Shown here one piece after another: positions 20,441-32,000 of a stretch of DNA of 38,158 bases. The notes beneath the pieces are model-generated. The model ran no database searches. It had not been told where the DNA came from and worked only from the letters and a program-made list of their open reading frames with translations. The stretch's first letter is position 1, and each line of letters starts with the position of its first letter. A program made the translations under genes and the position numbers. Origin of the DNA: Chara braunii (Eukaryota > Streptophyta > Charophyceae > Charales > Characeae); contig BFEA01000497.1 of assembly GCA_003427395.1 (NCBI GenBank), positions 231,480 through 269,637 of the forward strand, in the 5' to 3' direction.

Positions 20441-20950
20441 ATCTAAATGTGTATGTACAACAATGGCGCGTTGATGTTGTCGTACCGTTGTGTTTTGAAC
20501 TCGCGGTCGATCTTCGCAACATAGTCGGGAAAGTCAGCAACCTCTACTTCGGCATCCATCAACGGAGCTGGTACTGCACTGTGCAAGTACTCCTGCAATT
20601 GTGCCGTGAGCACGTTGCAATGCGGTTTCGACAATCGACTGGTCGGGGAAAGGGGCATCCATTGAAGTCTGCGAACGTCAACGGGTCGATTTCTTGAAGT
20701 CTTGACCATGATGTCGAATCCCCGGTGATAGTTGCGGTGAAGTTGCCGAATCGGTTGCCGATCGTGCATGCGGTGGATTGTTGCACGTGGAGTGGTTGGT
20801 CCAACGGTGGGACCAAGTGGACAGCGTAATCCTCGTAAGTGAACCGAGGACTCGCGACATCCGCATTCTCCCCAGATGTGTAGGAGGCCGCTAGCAAGGC
20901 GGCCGAATCTGGTGGAGTGAGAGGTGGAGTCGCCTCACCTTCCGCTCAAC
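20441..20950 (-). pseudogene. Gag-protease linker of minus gypsy element, frameshifted
   Basis: Pieces in two frames (LVPPLDQPLHVQQSTACTIG and, later, KIDREFKTQRYDNINAPLLY) occupy the interval between the zinc knuckle and protease. They have no domain I recognise. Overlapping open frames show at least one frameshift. Confidence 0.7.
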
Positions 20951-21680
<730 letters not shown>

Positions 21681-21697
21681 AATATCAACCAAAACAC

Positions 21698-22070
21698 ATG
21701 TTATATCCAAAAGGACCAAAACATACAAAATTTCGTAAATATCAGAAAGGAAGAAGCTAAGGCTCCCACGCGATGGCACAACTTTGTTTTCGAAAATATG
21801 GTCTTAAAAGTTGTGAAGCAGGTCACATATCATATTAAGGAAGTGAAGCAGCACGTCATGCCATCACCAGGAAATTTCGGAGACATGGTAAAATATGGGT
21901 GAGAGTTTTTTCAGATATTCCTATTACCGGCAAGCCTACAGAAGTCAGGATGGGAAAAGGAAAAGGATACCCTACAGGTTGGATTGCTCGTGTTTCCCAA
22001 TGACAAATTATTTTTGAAATGGATAGTGTTAGTTTGTCAAAGAAAGAAAGAAAGAAAGAAAGCGGCAAGC
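21698..22070 (+). pseudogene. rpl16: Mitochondrial rpl16 (nuclear copy, three stops)
   Basis: From ATG 21698 one frame reads MLYPKGPKHTKFRKYQKGRS, stop, AQLCFRKYGLKSCEAGHISY, stop, [47 protein letters not shown], stop, QIIFEMDSVSLS. This is ribosomal protein L16 nearly end to end. The stop after HISY is explained by CAA to TAA. A GAAA microsatellite (22041-22061) interrupts the C-terminus. It is not functional here. Confidence 0.92.
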
Positions 22071-22849
22071 CACTCACTTTGCGTCTACTTTCAATTCTAA
22101 TTTGTTGGATTGATCGATGTTGAGGGTTTCTTTTACGTATGTATTGTATGGTTGGTCTTGTGAAGTTCAAACTCTTACAGTGGGTAGAACACAAAGTAAG
22201 ATAAGCGATTGATTACATAATTGAGCAAAGAAGGAAAGAACATACAATACAGAATGAAAAACGAATGGTTATTGCAGATTGCTTATATGGACGCTGCATA
22301 GCCTTGGCAATACGGATTTCAAGATGCAAGGAATTATTGAGTGCGCGCAAGTCGCAAATCTCAATTGCAGGGCGGCCCCAACTCTGCCACACCATCTCAA
22401 GCTGGCGCAGGCCAAGGGTGTGAGCGATAGTAGTAGGAAGTCTAGTTTTTACTGGTATTCATTCTTGTTTGACTCTTGGATTGAGACCTACAGACTCTTG
22501 AAAAACTAGTTTCTTCTTTTTTACCACATTGCCTACTTTATTACCTTTAATTTTTTTTTGTACTTCATATCAAACTGAGGACGAAGCTATGACTCGTATT
22601 AGCATGAAATCAATTATGCTCTCCTCTTTCGAGTTAGTCGTTACGGGGTCTATGAAGGCGCTCGCGTTCATTGAATTGCTTTCTTTTCTAGATACAATCC
22701 ACCGACTTCCACGGTATTGCCATGGTTCTTTGTTTGTATAAATAAGAACTAACGGTTCCACCGTTATGAACCAGTTTTTCTATAAGCGCTCACGAGCCTA
22801 TAGGGCAAAAGGCATAAAGCGTAAAATATGTTGAAGAATCAATACTCGG
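22071..22849. other. Unassigned part of the mitochondrial insert
   Basis: This AT-rich stretch lies between rpl16 and the LSU rRNA fragment. Short frames (for example 22279-22509 plus and 22761-22570 minus) gave no recognisable product. In related mitochondrial genomes rpl16 is followed by other ribosomal protein genes, but I could not identify one. Confidence 0.5.
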
Positions 22850-23283
22850 ACGATTGATTCCTACTCTTTCTTTATTTACCCCTAGCCACAAGTCATCCCC
22901 GTATTTTGCCACATACGTGGGTTCGGTCCTCCAAGGCCCGTTAGGACTCTCTACAACCTTCTCATGGCTACAATTTCATTACGCCTACACCTAAGGGTTT
23001 AAGCTTGTTGTATCAATTTACTCGCTGACCCATTATGCAAAAGGTACGCCGTTAACCTTTGCAGATTCATCATCCATTGATTGATGATGCATCTTTCAGC
23101 TTTCGACTGATTGCTTGCATCGGGTTTTAGGTTTTCTATTTCACTCCCTTTCTTAGGGTTCTTTTCGCCTTTCCCTCACGGTACTTGTACACTATCGGTC
23201 ACTGAGAAATGCTTAGGCTTAGAGGGTGGTCCCTCACATAATTCAAACATGGAGCGCGTCTTAGGACGTGAAAACACTCGATC
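22850..23283 (-). pseudogene. rrnL: Mitochondrial large-subunit rRNA fragment (nuclear copy)
   Basis: On the minus strand the universally conserved run GACCGATAGTGTACAAGTAC then CGTGAGGGAAAGGCGAAAAG and AACCC is unmistakable domain I/II 23S-type rRNA, preceded by GGGACCACCCTCTAAGCCTAAG. The plus-strand text ACCCATTATGCAAAAGGTAC at 23028-23047 marks a further downstream conserved block. Only the 5' part of the molecule is present. Confidence 0.9.
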
Positions 23284-23289
23284 CCATTC

Positions 23290-23525
23290 CGACCTCGATC
23301 CATGAAATTGTCTTGCGCCATATGTACCGATTTATTTTGGAAGACATGGTTCATGCCCGGACCTATCAGAACACTCAGTAAACCCAACCATCCCATATTA
23401 CGCACTAATGGTGGATAATCATATTTTTTTGAAGTGCTCAAAATCACTCCATAGATAAGTAATAAGATAGTGGCATTTATAAGAACGATGTTTGGAAAGA
23501 TGGCTGAAAAATCATTGTCAAACAT
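23290..23525 (-). pseudogene. nad2: Mitochondrial nad2, N-terminal fragment (nuclear copy)
   Basis: The minus-strand frame from 23525 reads MFDNDFSAIFPNIVLINATI, LLLIYGVILSTSKKYDYPPL and VRNMGWLGLLSVLI, the N-terminus of NADH dehydrogenase subunit 2 (respiratory complex I, inner membrane). Similarity fades after about 23345, before the rRNA block. It starts 50 bp downstream of the nad4 stop, the nad4-nad2 order kept in early-branching streptophyte mitochondria. Confidence 0.88.
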
Positions 23526-23573
23526 GGGTATCTTCTCTTTTTTGGTCGGCGGCTGGTCAAATACAAAGGCCCT

Positions 23574-24120
23574 TTAGGGCCCAAATTCCCCGTGTTGTAC
23601 TAAATTACTTACAAAGGTATGCATACACTCTAGGAATACCTCAGGATAAACACCCATCTAAACAACTTCAATTACAAAAGGTAAAAACCTGAAAAATTCT
23701 CTTATGTTTAAATCGAAGAACTTATGAATGAAATACGGCTTGAAATTTTCAAACACAACATGATTATAGAGCCAAATGGAATAAGCTGCTCCTAAAATCA
23801 TTCCAATGGTTGCTAATGTTGCCACGTTGGGTGCAACTTGAAAAGCGCCTACTAAAATAAAAAACTCACCAATAAAGCTACTAGTGTCTGAAAGACTAAT
23901 ATTTGCTAAAGTAAAAAACAGGAAAATAATAGAGAAGATAGGCATTGTACTGACTAAACCTCCATAATATTTAACAAGTCGGGTTTTATGTCGATCATAT
24001 AAAGCACCTACAGATAAAAAAAGGGTTGAAGAAACCAGTGCATAACTTAACATGAGTAAAATACTACCTTGAATTCCTTGTATATTGAATAAAGTGAAAC
24101 TTCCCCACTGACCAAAACAT
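23574..24120 (-). pseudogene. nad4: Mitochondrial nad4, C-terminal part (nuclear copy)
   Basis: On the minus strand: FNIQGIQGSILLMLSYALVS, LYDRHKTRLVKYYGGLVST, FTLANISLSDTSSFIGEFFI, ILGAAYSIWLYNHVVFENFK, then FVIEVV, TAG (where Trp is expected), MGVYPEVFLECMHTFVSNLV and QHGEF before a TAA at 23574. This is the C-terminal ~180 residues of complex I subunit 4 to its natural end, with one premature stop at 23658-23660. The upstream junction with nad7 is between 24110 and 24165. Confidence 0.93.
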
Positions 24121-24164
24121 GCCGACGTTACTCGAGTCCTCTCCGAACCATACGAGATAGTCAC

Positions 24165-24538
24165 ATTGAAAAAATCCGACAAAGTCTTCGAATCATTGTC
24201 CAATGCTCGAATCAAATGCCTAGTGGCATGATCAAAGCGGATGATCGTGAACTTTGTCCTCCTTCACGCTCTCAAATGAAACAATCCATGGAATCCTTAA
24301 TTCATCACTTTAAGCTTTACACAGAGGGTGTGTTTGTACCAGCTTCTTCCACGTACACCTGTGTAGAAGTACCCAAAGGAGAATTTGGTGTGTATTTAGT
24401 TAGCAACGGAACCAATCGTCCTTATCGTTGTAAAATTCGAGCACCTGGTTTTGCTCATTTACAAGGGCTTGATTTTATATCGAAACATCACATGCTCGCA
24501 GATGTGGTTACTAGCATAGGTACTCACGATATTGTGTT
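24165..24538 (+). pseudogene. nad7: Mitochondrial nad7, C-terminal part (nuclear copy, fused to gag DNA)
   Basis: The plus frame reads [100 protein letters not shown] and [19 protein letters not shown]. This is the C-terminal third of the 49-kDa complex I subunit. The last few residues are lost where it joins retrotransposon gag DNA at about 24538; the open frame that runs on to 24701 is chimeric. Most of it is repeated exactly at 35427-35713 by an assembly error. Confidence 0.94.
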
Positions 24539-25449
24539 TTGTTGCCGCGATCTTTTGCCACTCCATGAGCCAGTCATGTGTTGGTGTGTTGCCTTGAGTC
24601 GTGCTGAAGAGGCAGTTGATGGCGAGCGCCGGGGCGTCGTCCTCGATGAACCGCTTCTTCCATTGTGTCGTCAAATCTTCCCAAGAGATCTTCTTGTGTA
24701 GATTGGCGACCTGGACGTTGTGGATGGTTGCTAGGTGGCTGAGCCCTTCGAGTTGAGGAACAACGCCCCGATGTACGAGTGCTCGGGGACGTGGCGAATT
24801 CGAAGTTCCGCCGTAAAGCCCTCCCACCAGGGGACCGGGTCTTTATGCGTATAGTCATCAAACTTTTCGATCCGGAATATCGACATTTTGTAATGCTGCG
24901 GACTGCTGCCATCGTGCTAGGGCGGCTGGTGCAACTTCCGAACCTCGTTCTTCAAGGCGTTGAGTTGCTCACTGATGGTGGCGGGTGCGGCAAAGGTGCT
25001 GATGTCGTCGAGCATCGCGACTACATGGTCAACTCGTTCCTCCAATTGGCGGNTTGAGGCTGCACTGCTGGGTTCGCCAGCGTCTGGTCCTGGTGCTGCT
25101 TGCTCCAGGTCTTGTACATGGGAATGAAGTGCCCGTGTAGCATCCTCGTGCAGACCCTTGTGGTTCCGCACTGTCCGTCGGAGGTTGTCCAGTTCCTGGT
25201 GCTGTCTCTCTAACTCGGACTGTGGGTGGTTACAAGTGTAAACCAACCGGGTCACGAGTTTGGAGAGGAACTCCTTGTGCAGTTGTTTCGGTGTTGCGTC
25301 GTCATGGCTCTCAGATGGTTCAAAATTCCAGAACTTGAGCTTGTCAACGCTGGCGGCTTCGTCCCGCTGCAGCAGATCCTGGGCTTCCTTGCGGCGGGCC
25401 TGGGCATCTGCGTCAGCTTCGGCCTGAAGCCGCTGCTTTTCAGCTGCTG

Positions 25450-25792
25450 TCGTCGCTTAAGCCTGTAGGCGGGCAGCCTCGGCTGCCACTTGGCGCTGTT
25501 CCTCAACCTCTATCAGTGCGAGCTGAGCTTGGAACCGCTGTCGGTACTCGACAATGGACTCGTTGGCCAGTTGGCCTGGCATGCCCAAAGCTGAAACCAA
25601 CATGGTGGTAAGCCGCTGCTTTTCAGCTGCTGCCGCCGCTTCAGCCTGTAGGCGGGCAGCCTCGGCTGCCGCGTGATGCTGTTCCTCAGCCTCGATCAGT
25701 GCGAGCTGAGCTTGGAACCGCTGTCGGTACTCGGGAATGGACTCGTTGGCCAGTTGGCCTGGCATGCCCAAAGCTGAAACCAACATGGTGGT
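25450..25792 (-). repeat. 183-bp tandem duplication in gag coiled-coil region
   Basis: A 61-residue block starting TTMLVSALGMPGQLANES occurs twice in frame on the minus strand, starting at 25792 and 25609. The two copies differ at few positions. Confidence 0.9.
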
Positions 25793-25803
25793 GAGGCACA
25801 AGT

Positions 25804-25950
25804 GACGTGGCACTGCTGATGTGGCACTGTTGGTGACATGGCACTGCTGATGTGGCACTGTCGCTGACGTGGCACTGCTGATTTGGCACTGTTGTTGACG
25901 TGGCACTGCTGATTTGGCATTGTTGCTGACGTGGCACTGTTGACATGGCA
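25804..25950. repeat. 31-bp minisatellite, about 4.7 copies
   Basis: The unit GACRTGGCACTGCTGATKTG plus GCACTGTTGGT recurs at 25804, 25835, 25866, 25897 and 25928. It lies at the N-terminal end of the minus-strand gag, and its Q/S/A-rich translation has no known domain. Confidence 0.9.
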
Positions 25951-25960
25951 CTTACCAAAA

Positions 25961-26481
25961 TCGGGAATGCAGGCAAACGGTTGGGTGGGAGGGAAACGCA
26001 AAAAGGTAACCAACCAAACTGTAGTTTCCTCCCGGTCCTTATCAACAGAATAAAATAAAAAATAAAATAAAAGAAGAGGATCACCCCCCTTTTTTTTTGT
26101 GTGTGTGTATCTGTCGATCTGCTATAACTGAGGCATTTCAGAGGAGTACGATGAGCGAGATCTAGGCAAGGTTTTGCGAAGTTTCCGCTTTCAAAAAAAT
26201 ATCATTTTGATTTATTTTTTTTATGCGAAATAAACTGGAGGCTCCACTTTCAGATAAGAATAGATCCAGTCCGAGAATATGACAACCTCCCTAGTTCACC
26301 TAATATGCTCAGAGTAAAACAAGAAACGAAATGCTAATATCCAAAGTTGCAAAAAAAAAATAAAAAAAATTGCGGAGATTCGACGAAGCCCTACTTGATT
26401 CACTAACAATCAATCAATCATTCAACAATCAGTCGATCAAGCAAGCTGGCTCCTTGATTGGGCGGGTCCTCTGATTGAGAG
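25961..26481 (-). other. 5' untranslated leader of minus gypsy element
   Basis: This lies between the primer-binding site and gag. AT-rich simple stretches (AAATAAAATAAAA near 26045-26072, A runs at 26350) and a GT run near 26098 are present. No gene was seen. Confidence 0.6.
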
Positions 26482-26498
26482 GTCCGCTCCGATACCAA
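26482..26498 (-). promoter_or_regulatory. Primer-binding site, initiator tRNA-Met type
   Basis: On the minus strand TGGTATCGGAGCGGACC starts a few bases after the LTR end. The classic PBS for initiator tRNA-Met is TGGTATCAGAGC, so 11 of the first 12 bases match. It fixes the orientation of this retrotransposon and the 3' boundary of its 5' LTR. Confidence 0.85.
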
Positions 26499-26500
26499 AC

Positions 26501-27558
26501 TGTCGCATACCGTAAAGGTGCAGACCAGAATAAGAACCGACCTCTGTCACATAGTACAAGATAGTGCAGTGGAAGGCTAGTATACCAATGATCCGACCAA
26601 TCAATGTCGCAATGCAGACCAAACATACATCATCATCATCGCATGGTGTGAAGAGACCTGGCGCTCACACAGGAAGAATGCGCCAGTCCCAAACATACAC
26701 AAACGAAGAGGAGGGGGACTAGACGAACAAGAGGGGAAGAGGGGAACGTCGTCAACACCAAGTTTTCGGTTCAGGTCCCAAATAATCCCTCGTCCAATGT
26801 CTCAATCCCAATGTTGAGTCTTAATTCGAATGTCGTCTAGTCCCAAAATTACCAATCTCTCTCTCTCTCGCTCCCGTAGTCTGCAGATACTGAGAAGTTC
26901 GATAGCGAGAGGGTGAGGGAGAGATGGTGGACTTAGAAGAGGAAGAAGTAGAACTCTCTCTCTCTCTCTTGGTTCGGTACTAACCTGTGAAGGTGGCGCC
27001 TGGTTGCAGGTACATCGAAGACGAAGCTGGAGCTATGGCGCCACAGGTAAGTCTCCCTGGCCTCCGCCAACCCTCTCTCTCTCCCCAACGCTACTCTAGC
27101 ACCTAATAGCGCCCAGCGCTGAATGCTACTCCTAACGCTACTACTACTACTGCAGCGTTCCTCCAGAGTGCTGCTGCCAAATCCTGAAGACTACCTCCTG
27201 CCTCCTGCACGTGAAATGCCCGTGAACTGCCTGGGAAGTCCCCGTGACTACCTGCAGCCTGCAGGTCGGGGCAGTTCTATATAGTGCTGGCCCGTCCAGG
27301 AGGCTGCTCTTGCCAATGCTGAAATGTGCCAGACCCTGGCGTTGAAGTTCAAACAAAGGTTGTCTTGAAATAAGCCCAAAAATGGCCTGTGCTAAACCCT
27401 GGTCTGGCGCCTGAGTTTCAGGGCAGGTCGACTTTACGAGGGCCTGAAAATGGCCCTTGTTTTCAGGCTGTTTGGCTGAAATGACACAGGGCGTGTAGGG
27501 CCCTTATTTTCTGTTTGGTCGGGCCCTGCAGGCCCGTGTGGCTGCGCAGTATGCCACA
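26501..27558 (-). repeat. 5' LTR of the minus-strand gypsy element (1058 bp)
   Basis: On the minus strand the LTR begins TGTGGCATAC (27558) and ends GTATGCGACA (26501). These ends are inverted repeats with 9 of 10 bases matching and have the canonical TG...CA. The PBS follows directly. CT-rich runs (26850-26880, 26955-26970) and an inverted repeat CTGGCGC...GCGCCAG (26660-26690) lie inside. The partner LTR is missing, because the element is truncated at 19724, so no LTR-LTR age can be read. Confidence 0.82.
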
Positions 27559-28303
27559 ACCGATGTTTCCCTTATAAGGATGTTTTGATGAAATAATGGT
27601 TTCGCTGTTGTCTTCTGAAAGGTGCAAGTCCCACCACGTATGTGTACTTAACCATAGGATGCATACACAACCGTTTGCCTTTCAACACACTTGCAACTTA
27701 TATGTGTCTGTTCTCTTAGGGAGGCTCAACTGTATGCATGCTCTAGATTGTGCATGTGTGCGCTTGTGCACTCGTGCATGTGTTGTCAACAAATTGCCAG
27801 ATAACAACCCACGTGTTGTCCATGCTTCTGAAACAGAGAATGTCATTAAAAGATGTGCAAGATCCCCCAACCCTGTGTGGTTTACCAGGAATGCGAACAA
27901 ATGTCTGGTTGATGTGCACTTATGTTAGAAATACAAATACAGGTAACTAGACAACACAACCTCCCAACCAAGGTCATGAATATTCGTGCAACACCTGCCA
28001 GGAGCCCTTCTTCCCAGACTCTCCTTCAAGTAAGAAGCCACATATACCTTTTTCCCGTGTCACACATAAACTCTCTGAACCCGCCCACCAACACCCTTCG
28101 TGTTCATGACAACTGGAATCGTCTTAGGCCAGGAAAATGCCAGACCCTCTTGCCCTGATGCATAGAACTTTCGGACCCATTAATGTGACGGTCATCGGGG
28201 GGCGTGAGAGAGTAGAGAGGTGTAATTGCTCTATTACGGCATGCTTGTCTAGGCCTTTACTAGGTTGAGTCCACAATGTGAAAAACTGGTTATGTTCGGA
28301 CAA

Positions 28304-28367
<64 letters not shown>

Positions 28368-28584
28368 GACTGTCCCTACATATATAACTATTGCTAATTT
28401 TCGGCCTGTGACAAGCAGACGATCAAGGCCCTGCGATTCTACACTCCGCGACGTTCCCGATCATCTGTTGATTGTTTGCTCTTAGAAGTTGAACCGCCGC
28501 GGGCGGCTCCGCGCCAGGACCTGCACCCGACCCATGCGCCAGGGTCGGTACCAAACCGTGTTACCGGCCCTACCGCATGTGGTA
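27559..28584. other. Gene-free spacer between the LTR and element X copy 2
   Basis: No gene was recognised; short frames have no domain. An AC microsatellite lies at 28306-28365. The last ~120 bp are GC-rich and are the insertion site of element X copy 2. Confidence 0.6.
28306..28365. repeat. (AC)n microsatellite
   Basis: About 29 perfect AC units. Frames reading Cys-Val repeats through it are artefacts. Confidence 0.99.
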
Positions 28585-28588
28585 CCGG
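28585..28588. repeat. Left target-site duplication of element X copy 2 (CCGG)
   Basis: CCGG immediately precedes TGTCGAGCGCATTGG and is repeated exactly at 35004-35007, after ...CACCGACA. Confidence 0.85.
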
Positions 28589-30084
28589 TGTCGAGCGCAT
28601 TGGTCCGGCACGACACAAAACGGGGCGGGACCCTCCCGGCCACGTCACTCAGGAGTCGGTCTGATCCACGTCACAAATGCATATGGAGCTTCCGCAAGCC
28701 GCTCCGGCTGAGTGCGCCAACCATACCTCTCGCGAGCCCCTACGACAGGATAGGGCCTACACGAGGCACGACTTTCCTCCACCTTACGGGAGTTGTCACC
28801 TCCCTTTGGTGGGCGTATCCCCGCCGAGCTACCAGTCCACAGTACGAAAGCTAATCAGCTGCAATCGCAGAGGTGTATCAGTCGTGGGCGTTTCTCGTTC
28901 GATGTAGCATAGGGGGTACGCGCGGTTTTACTCCTCTATCGGACCCGCACGTGAACCGACATCTTGGGGGGCTGAAGTCCCAAGCGGGATTTGTCGCCGG
29001 TCGACTAGGACGTATCCCACACACCACGTGCACAACACTCTAGAGAACATAAAAATAAAAATACGCACACATACACGCACATATACAAAAACCACATAGA
29101 ATAAACAACACGACAACACTCCTAGTCCCTAAGTAGCCAAGCCACAACTCTCCGATGCGAAAGTCGGACAGGCGTCGTGCACGAGACTTAGTATGAAACC
29201 GTGCGGGCGCAGGGCCAATTCATATCGACTAGCAATGCATGAATACGCAAGCAGTCGCACTGATGGCGTACTATGTAGTGCCCATAATCAAGCGGTGCCT
29301 CGTGAATCCGAGTACCGCTTATGCCACTCAAGTGTCAAACTCGAAGTATCGTGAGGGTCTATCCCTTCATGATATTGCACGGCTAAAGGAATAGTCGTGC
29401 GGCCTCCACGACACCTCCGGCCTTTAGGCTGAGTGCCCCGGCAGGCAGGGCAAAATAGGCTCTGTGCGGGGGGAGATCCCTTCCATGCAGAGTCGAAGAT
29501 TTGGGATGTCCTGGACAAGGACCTTGAATCTAGGCCCATGACCAACGTCCGACTAAGAAATCTTTAAGAAGCATACGACAAATAGAGGGGTTTTCTTTGC
29601 TTTTTCAGTCTCAACCCCAGTTAAACCCTTAAGCGTGGGCCCCTTAGGCCACCCGAATACCCAATATAGATACATACATTTATATATATAAAGTAGGCAT
29701 AGTATGCGATAATCACTTCTCACAATCACAGTGAGACTCCTCACAACCATATATATGTGGGTGATCGCAGGCAGTCAAATCCAAAATCCGAACCACAAAA
29801 CATATCTGCAATCACATCAAGGAGTCAACCAAAAATCCACGCACTACACGGAGTCAACTTCAATCAACCTCTATACTCATACCCCTTGCTTTAGTCATGC
29901 AAGCCCCAACCCTTGTCCAACCACCCATAATCAAATACTCAGTACCTTTGTTAAATGGTCATTCAATAAAAGTCTGGGTGAAAACCTTAATAAACAACAA
30001 AAATCACCAGGGCTATAGCCTTTTAGGTTGAGTATAGAGGATGAATTGGAGTTGAGTCGTAGACTGACGAATCGGCGATCGACA

Positions 30085-30123
30085 TGTTATCAGTGATAAC
30101 AGAGGATGATCCTCAAGGGATCA
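30085..30123 (-). other. Two adjacent inverted repeats in element X copy 2
   Basis: In element orientation TGATCC-CTTGA-GGATCA (30123-30107) precedes TGTTATCACTGATAACA (30101-30085). It is the counterpart of 10464-10506; the second dyad is almost unchanged while the first keeps its outer six pairs with a different loop. Confidence 0.8.
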
Positions 30124-30974
30124 AGCTGAATCTAGTCCTGACCTTGAATTAATCGACCAAGCGGACCTGTAACACATGACAGGCCAATCCCCCAGGTTAA
30201 CATATAAGCCCATGGAGAATAATCCCCATATCACGATCTCATTCATTTCATCCTAATTAACTATGCCTAAGTCTACCTATAAGCAAGTGTCCAAAGAAAA
30301 GGTAGAGCTTTGGGAGAATCTCCCCTATCCAGAGTGGATTACCAGAATCGCCACCTGCCAAAGTATAAACTATCTCCTCTAAACTAAGAAAATTTCGGTA
30401 GCGCTTTCCGGTAGGAAAAGTGTCTTTTCAAAATTTATATAAGCTTAAATATAAAAATATAGGTAATTTCTAACTTAAGAAAGTCAAATTTTGTCTAAGT
30501 CTCTGATTTAGTAAGAATTTGGACAACACTCCCTCTAGAAGAGTGAGACTTCCCAGATTTATACTAAGTCCGATACTAACTCGAAAGCAAAACTTTGTAT
30601 TCACAAAGACAAAATCTAAGTAACTCATTAGTTTTGCAGAAATTTCGGCAGCTCTTCCCGTAGAGAAAGTAGCTTGCCAAGATTTACACAAAGCCAAGTA
30701 TAAAAAAACGATCCCAGAAAATGCGAGAATTTATCTAAGTAAAAGAAAGTTGACTCAGAAAATGCAGAAATCGAACTTTAACTCTTATCGCTCTAGCACG
30801 TGGCGAGCAACTAAAGCAATTACCCAACAAACTGAATCTCAAACTAGGTAGTCATCTCACTCATCCACATGCAGACCAACCCATAAAGGTAAGTACTCTC
30901 ACCAACCCCAAGTTATTTCACATAAGATAGTTCATTAGTCTTCAGATAATTCAACCCTTATACCTAACTTACAT

Positions 30975-31600
30975 ATGGTGCTAGATCATTCGGCTTGGAA
31001 ACAATGTCTAGCGTGCCTTAAGATATACACGAACAGGTTGCACAACTACTTCTCTCTTCTTTAGGCATATGACTAGAGCATTCGGCTTGGAAACAATGTT
31101 TAGTCGCCTTGAATAGTTTAATTTCCAAAATTTAATAGTTCATTGACTTTGTTCTACAAAAAAATGAAAACATGGGTAGGGGACTGAACCATTCGGCTTG
31201 GAAACAATGCTCAGCTTGCCCAGATTACCCCCAATTATACTCTGTATTTTCCCCTTTCTTCTTAGTGATATGGCTTAGCGCCTGACCATTCGGCTTGGAA
31301 ACAATGCCCAACCGCCAGTTCACATGCCAATATAAATAAAGTACTTCCCTTTATACTCAGTTTATAGTTATGTGCGTGGTTTTCAGGCTAAACCATTCAG
31401 CTTATAACAATGCTTAGCCTTTGACCAAAATCCTCCCTCAGAATTAAACAAGAACTTAACTCCCTTCAATCAGGCAAACCCTCAGAAAATAAACACAGCA
31501 ACCAAGCCATTCAGCTTAGAAACAATGTCTGACCCTTCAAAAAACAACCAAATAAACATAGCCCTGGGCCATTCTGCTTAGAAACAATGCCCGGTCTTTG
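30975..31600 (-). repeat. Covarying hairpin array of element X copy 2 (about 7 units)
   Basis: On the plus strand a core like CATTCGGCTTGGAAACAATG recurs near 30988, 31079, 31190, 31287, 31394, 31508 and 31570. Outer arms differ but pair: GCTAGA/TCTAGC, GACTA/TAGTC, GGCTAA/TTAGCC and CTGGGC/GCCCGG, with CATT/AATG as a shared inner stem; the units near 31287 and 31508 pair poorly. It occupies the same relative place as the 8466-9716 array, but the loop core has a different sequence, so both loop and arms have changed while the hairpin layout persisted. Confidence 0.87.
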
Positions 31601-31849
31601 GTTGACCCTGTTAAACACATACAAAACTGCCTTCCTCCCACCTACCCCCAGTTCACCCCTTCGTCTATTTTTAATCAAAATAAAAATGAAAGTTATGCTT
31701 CACTCTCACACATTTCTTCCATTTAGTCTGATTAATTCTGAACAAAAGCAAAATCATAGGGGAAACACATGCATGCATTCAGTCAAATTAAAGGGAAGTA
31801 GTCAAACAGGGGTAATATGGGGTCATACAGATAGAGGAAGGTATACCTA

Positions 31850-32000
31850 TCCATTCCCTGCCTCCAGAACCTCGCCTAGGTTCCGGCAGAGCTCCCGCAA
31901 TTGGTGGGTGGGCTTCCCACAGAGTCTGGCTGCGGTCCTACGGGTTGCAACCCCGCCTGCCCCCTTCCTCTCAGAACCACAGACTAGACTTAGAGTTAGA
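31850..32000 (-). other. Conserved block of element X copy 2
   Basis: Reverse complement of the 8080-8235 block (CCGCCTGCC, GGGTTGCAA, GGTGGGTGG, CTCCCGCAATTGG). The minus frame over it (32185-31847) is longer than that of copy 1 and not conserved as protein. Confidence 0.75.

Larger units (their letters stand above)
24539..25960 (-). pseudogene. Ty3/gypsy gag, N-terminal and central part (minus element)
   Basis: Read on the minus strand it begins with a short-repeat region and an Ala/Glu/Gln-rich coiled-coil-like part (QRFQAQLALIEAEEQHHAAA, AARLQAEAAAAAEKQRL). Next come ELERQHQELDNLRRTVRNHK and RQLEERVDHVVAMLDDISTF, and a capsid-like part with [40 protein letters not shown] and [14 protein letters not shown]. 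Several frame changes and a stop (near 24917) break it. It continues across the mitochondrial insert at 21409. The N at 25053 falls in the RQLEERVDHV segment. Confidence 0.88.

Noticed and set aside
24216-24701. Functional nad7-like 161-residue protein
   Set aside because: A truncated mitochondrial piece fused out of family with antisense gag DNA after about 24538; nuclear pseudogene.
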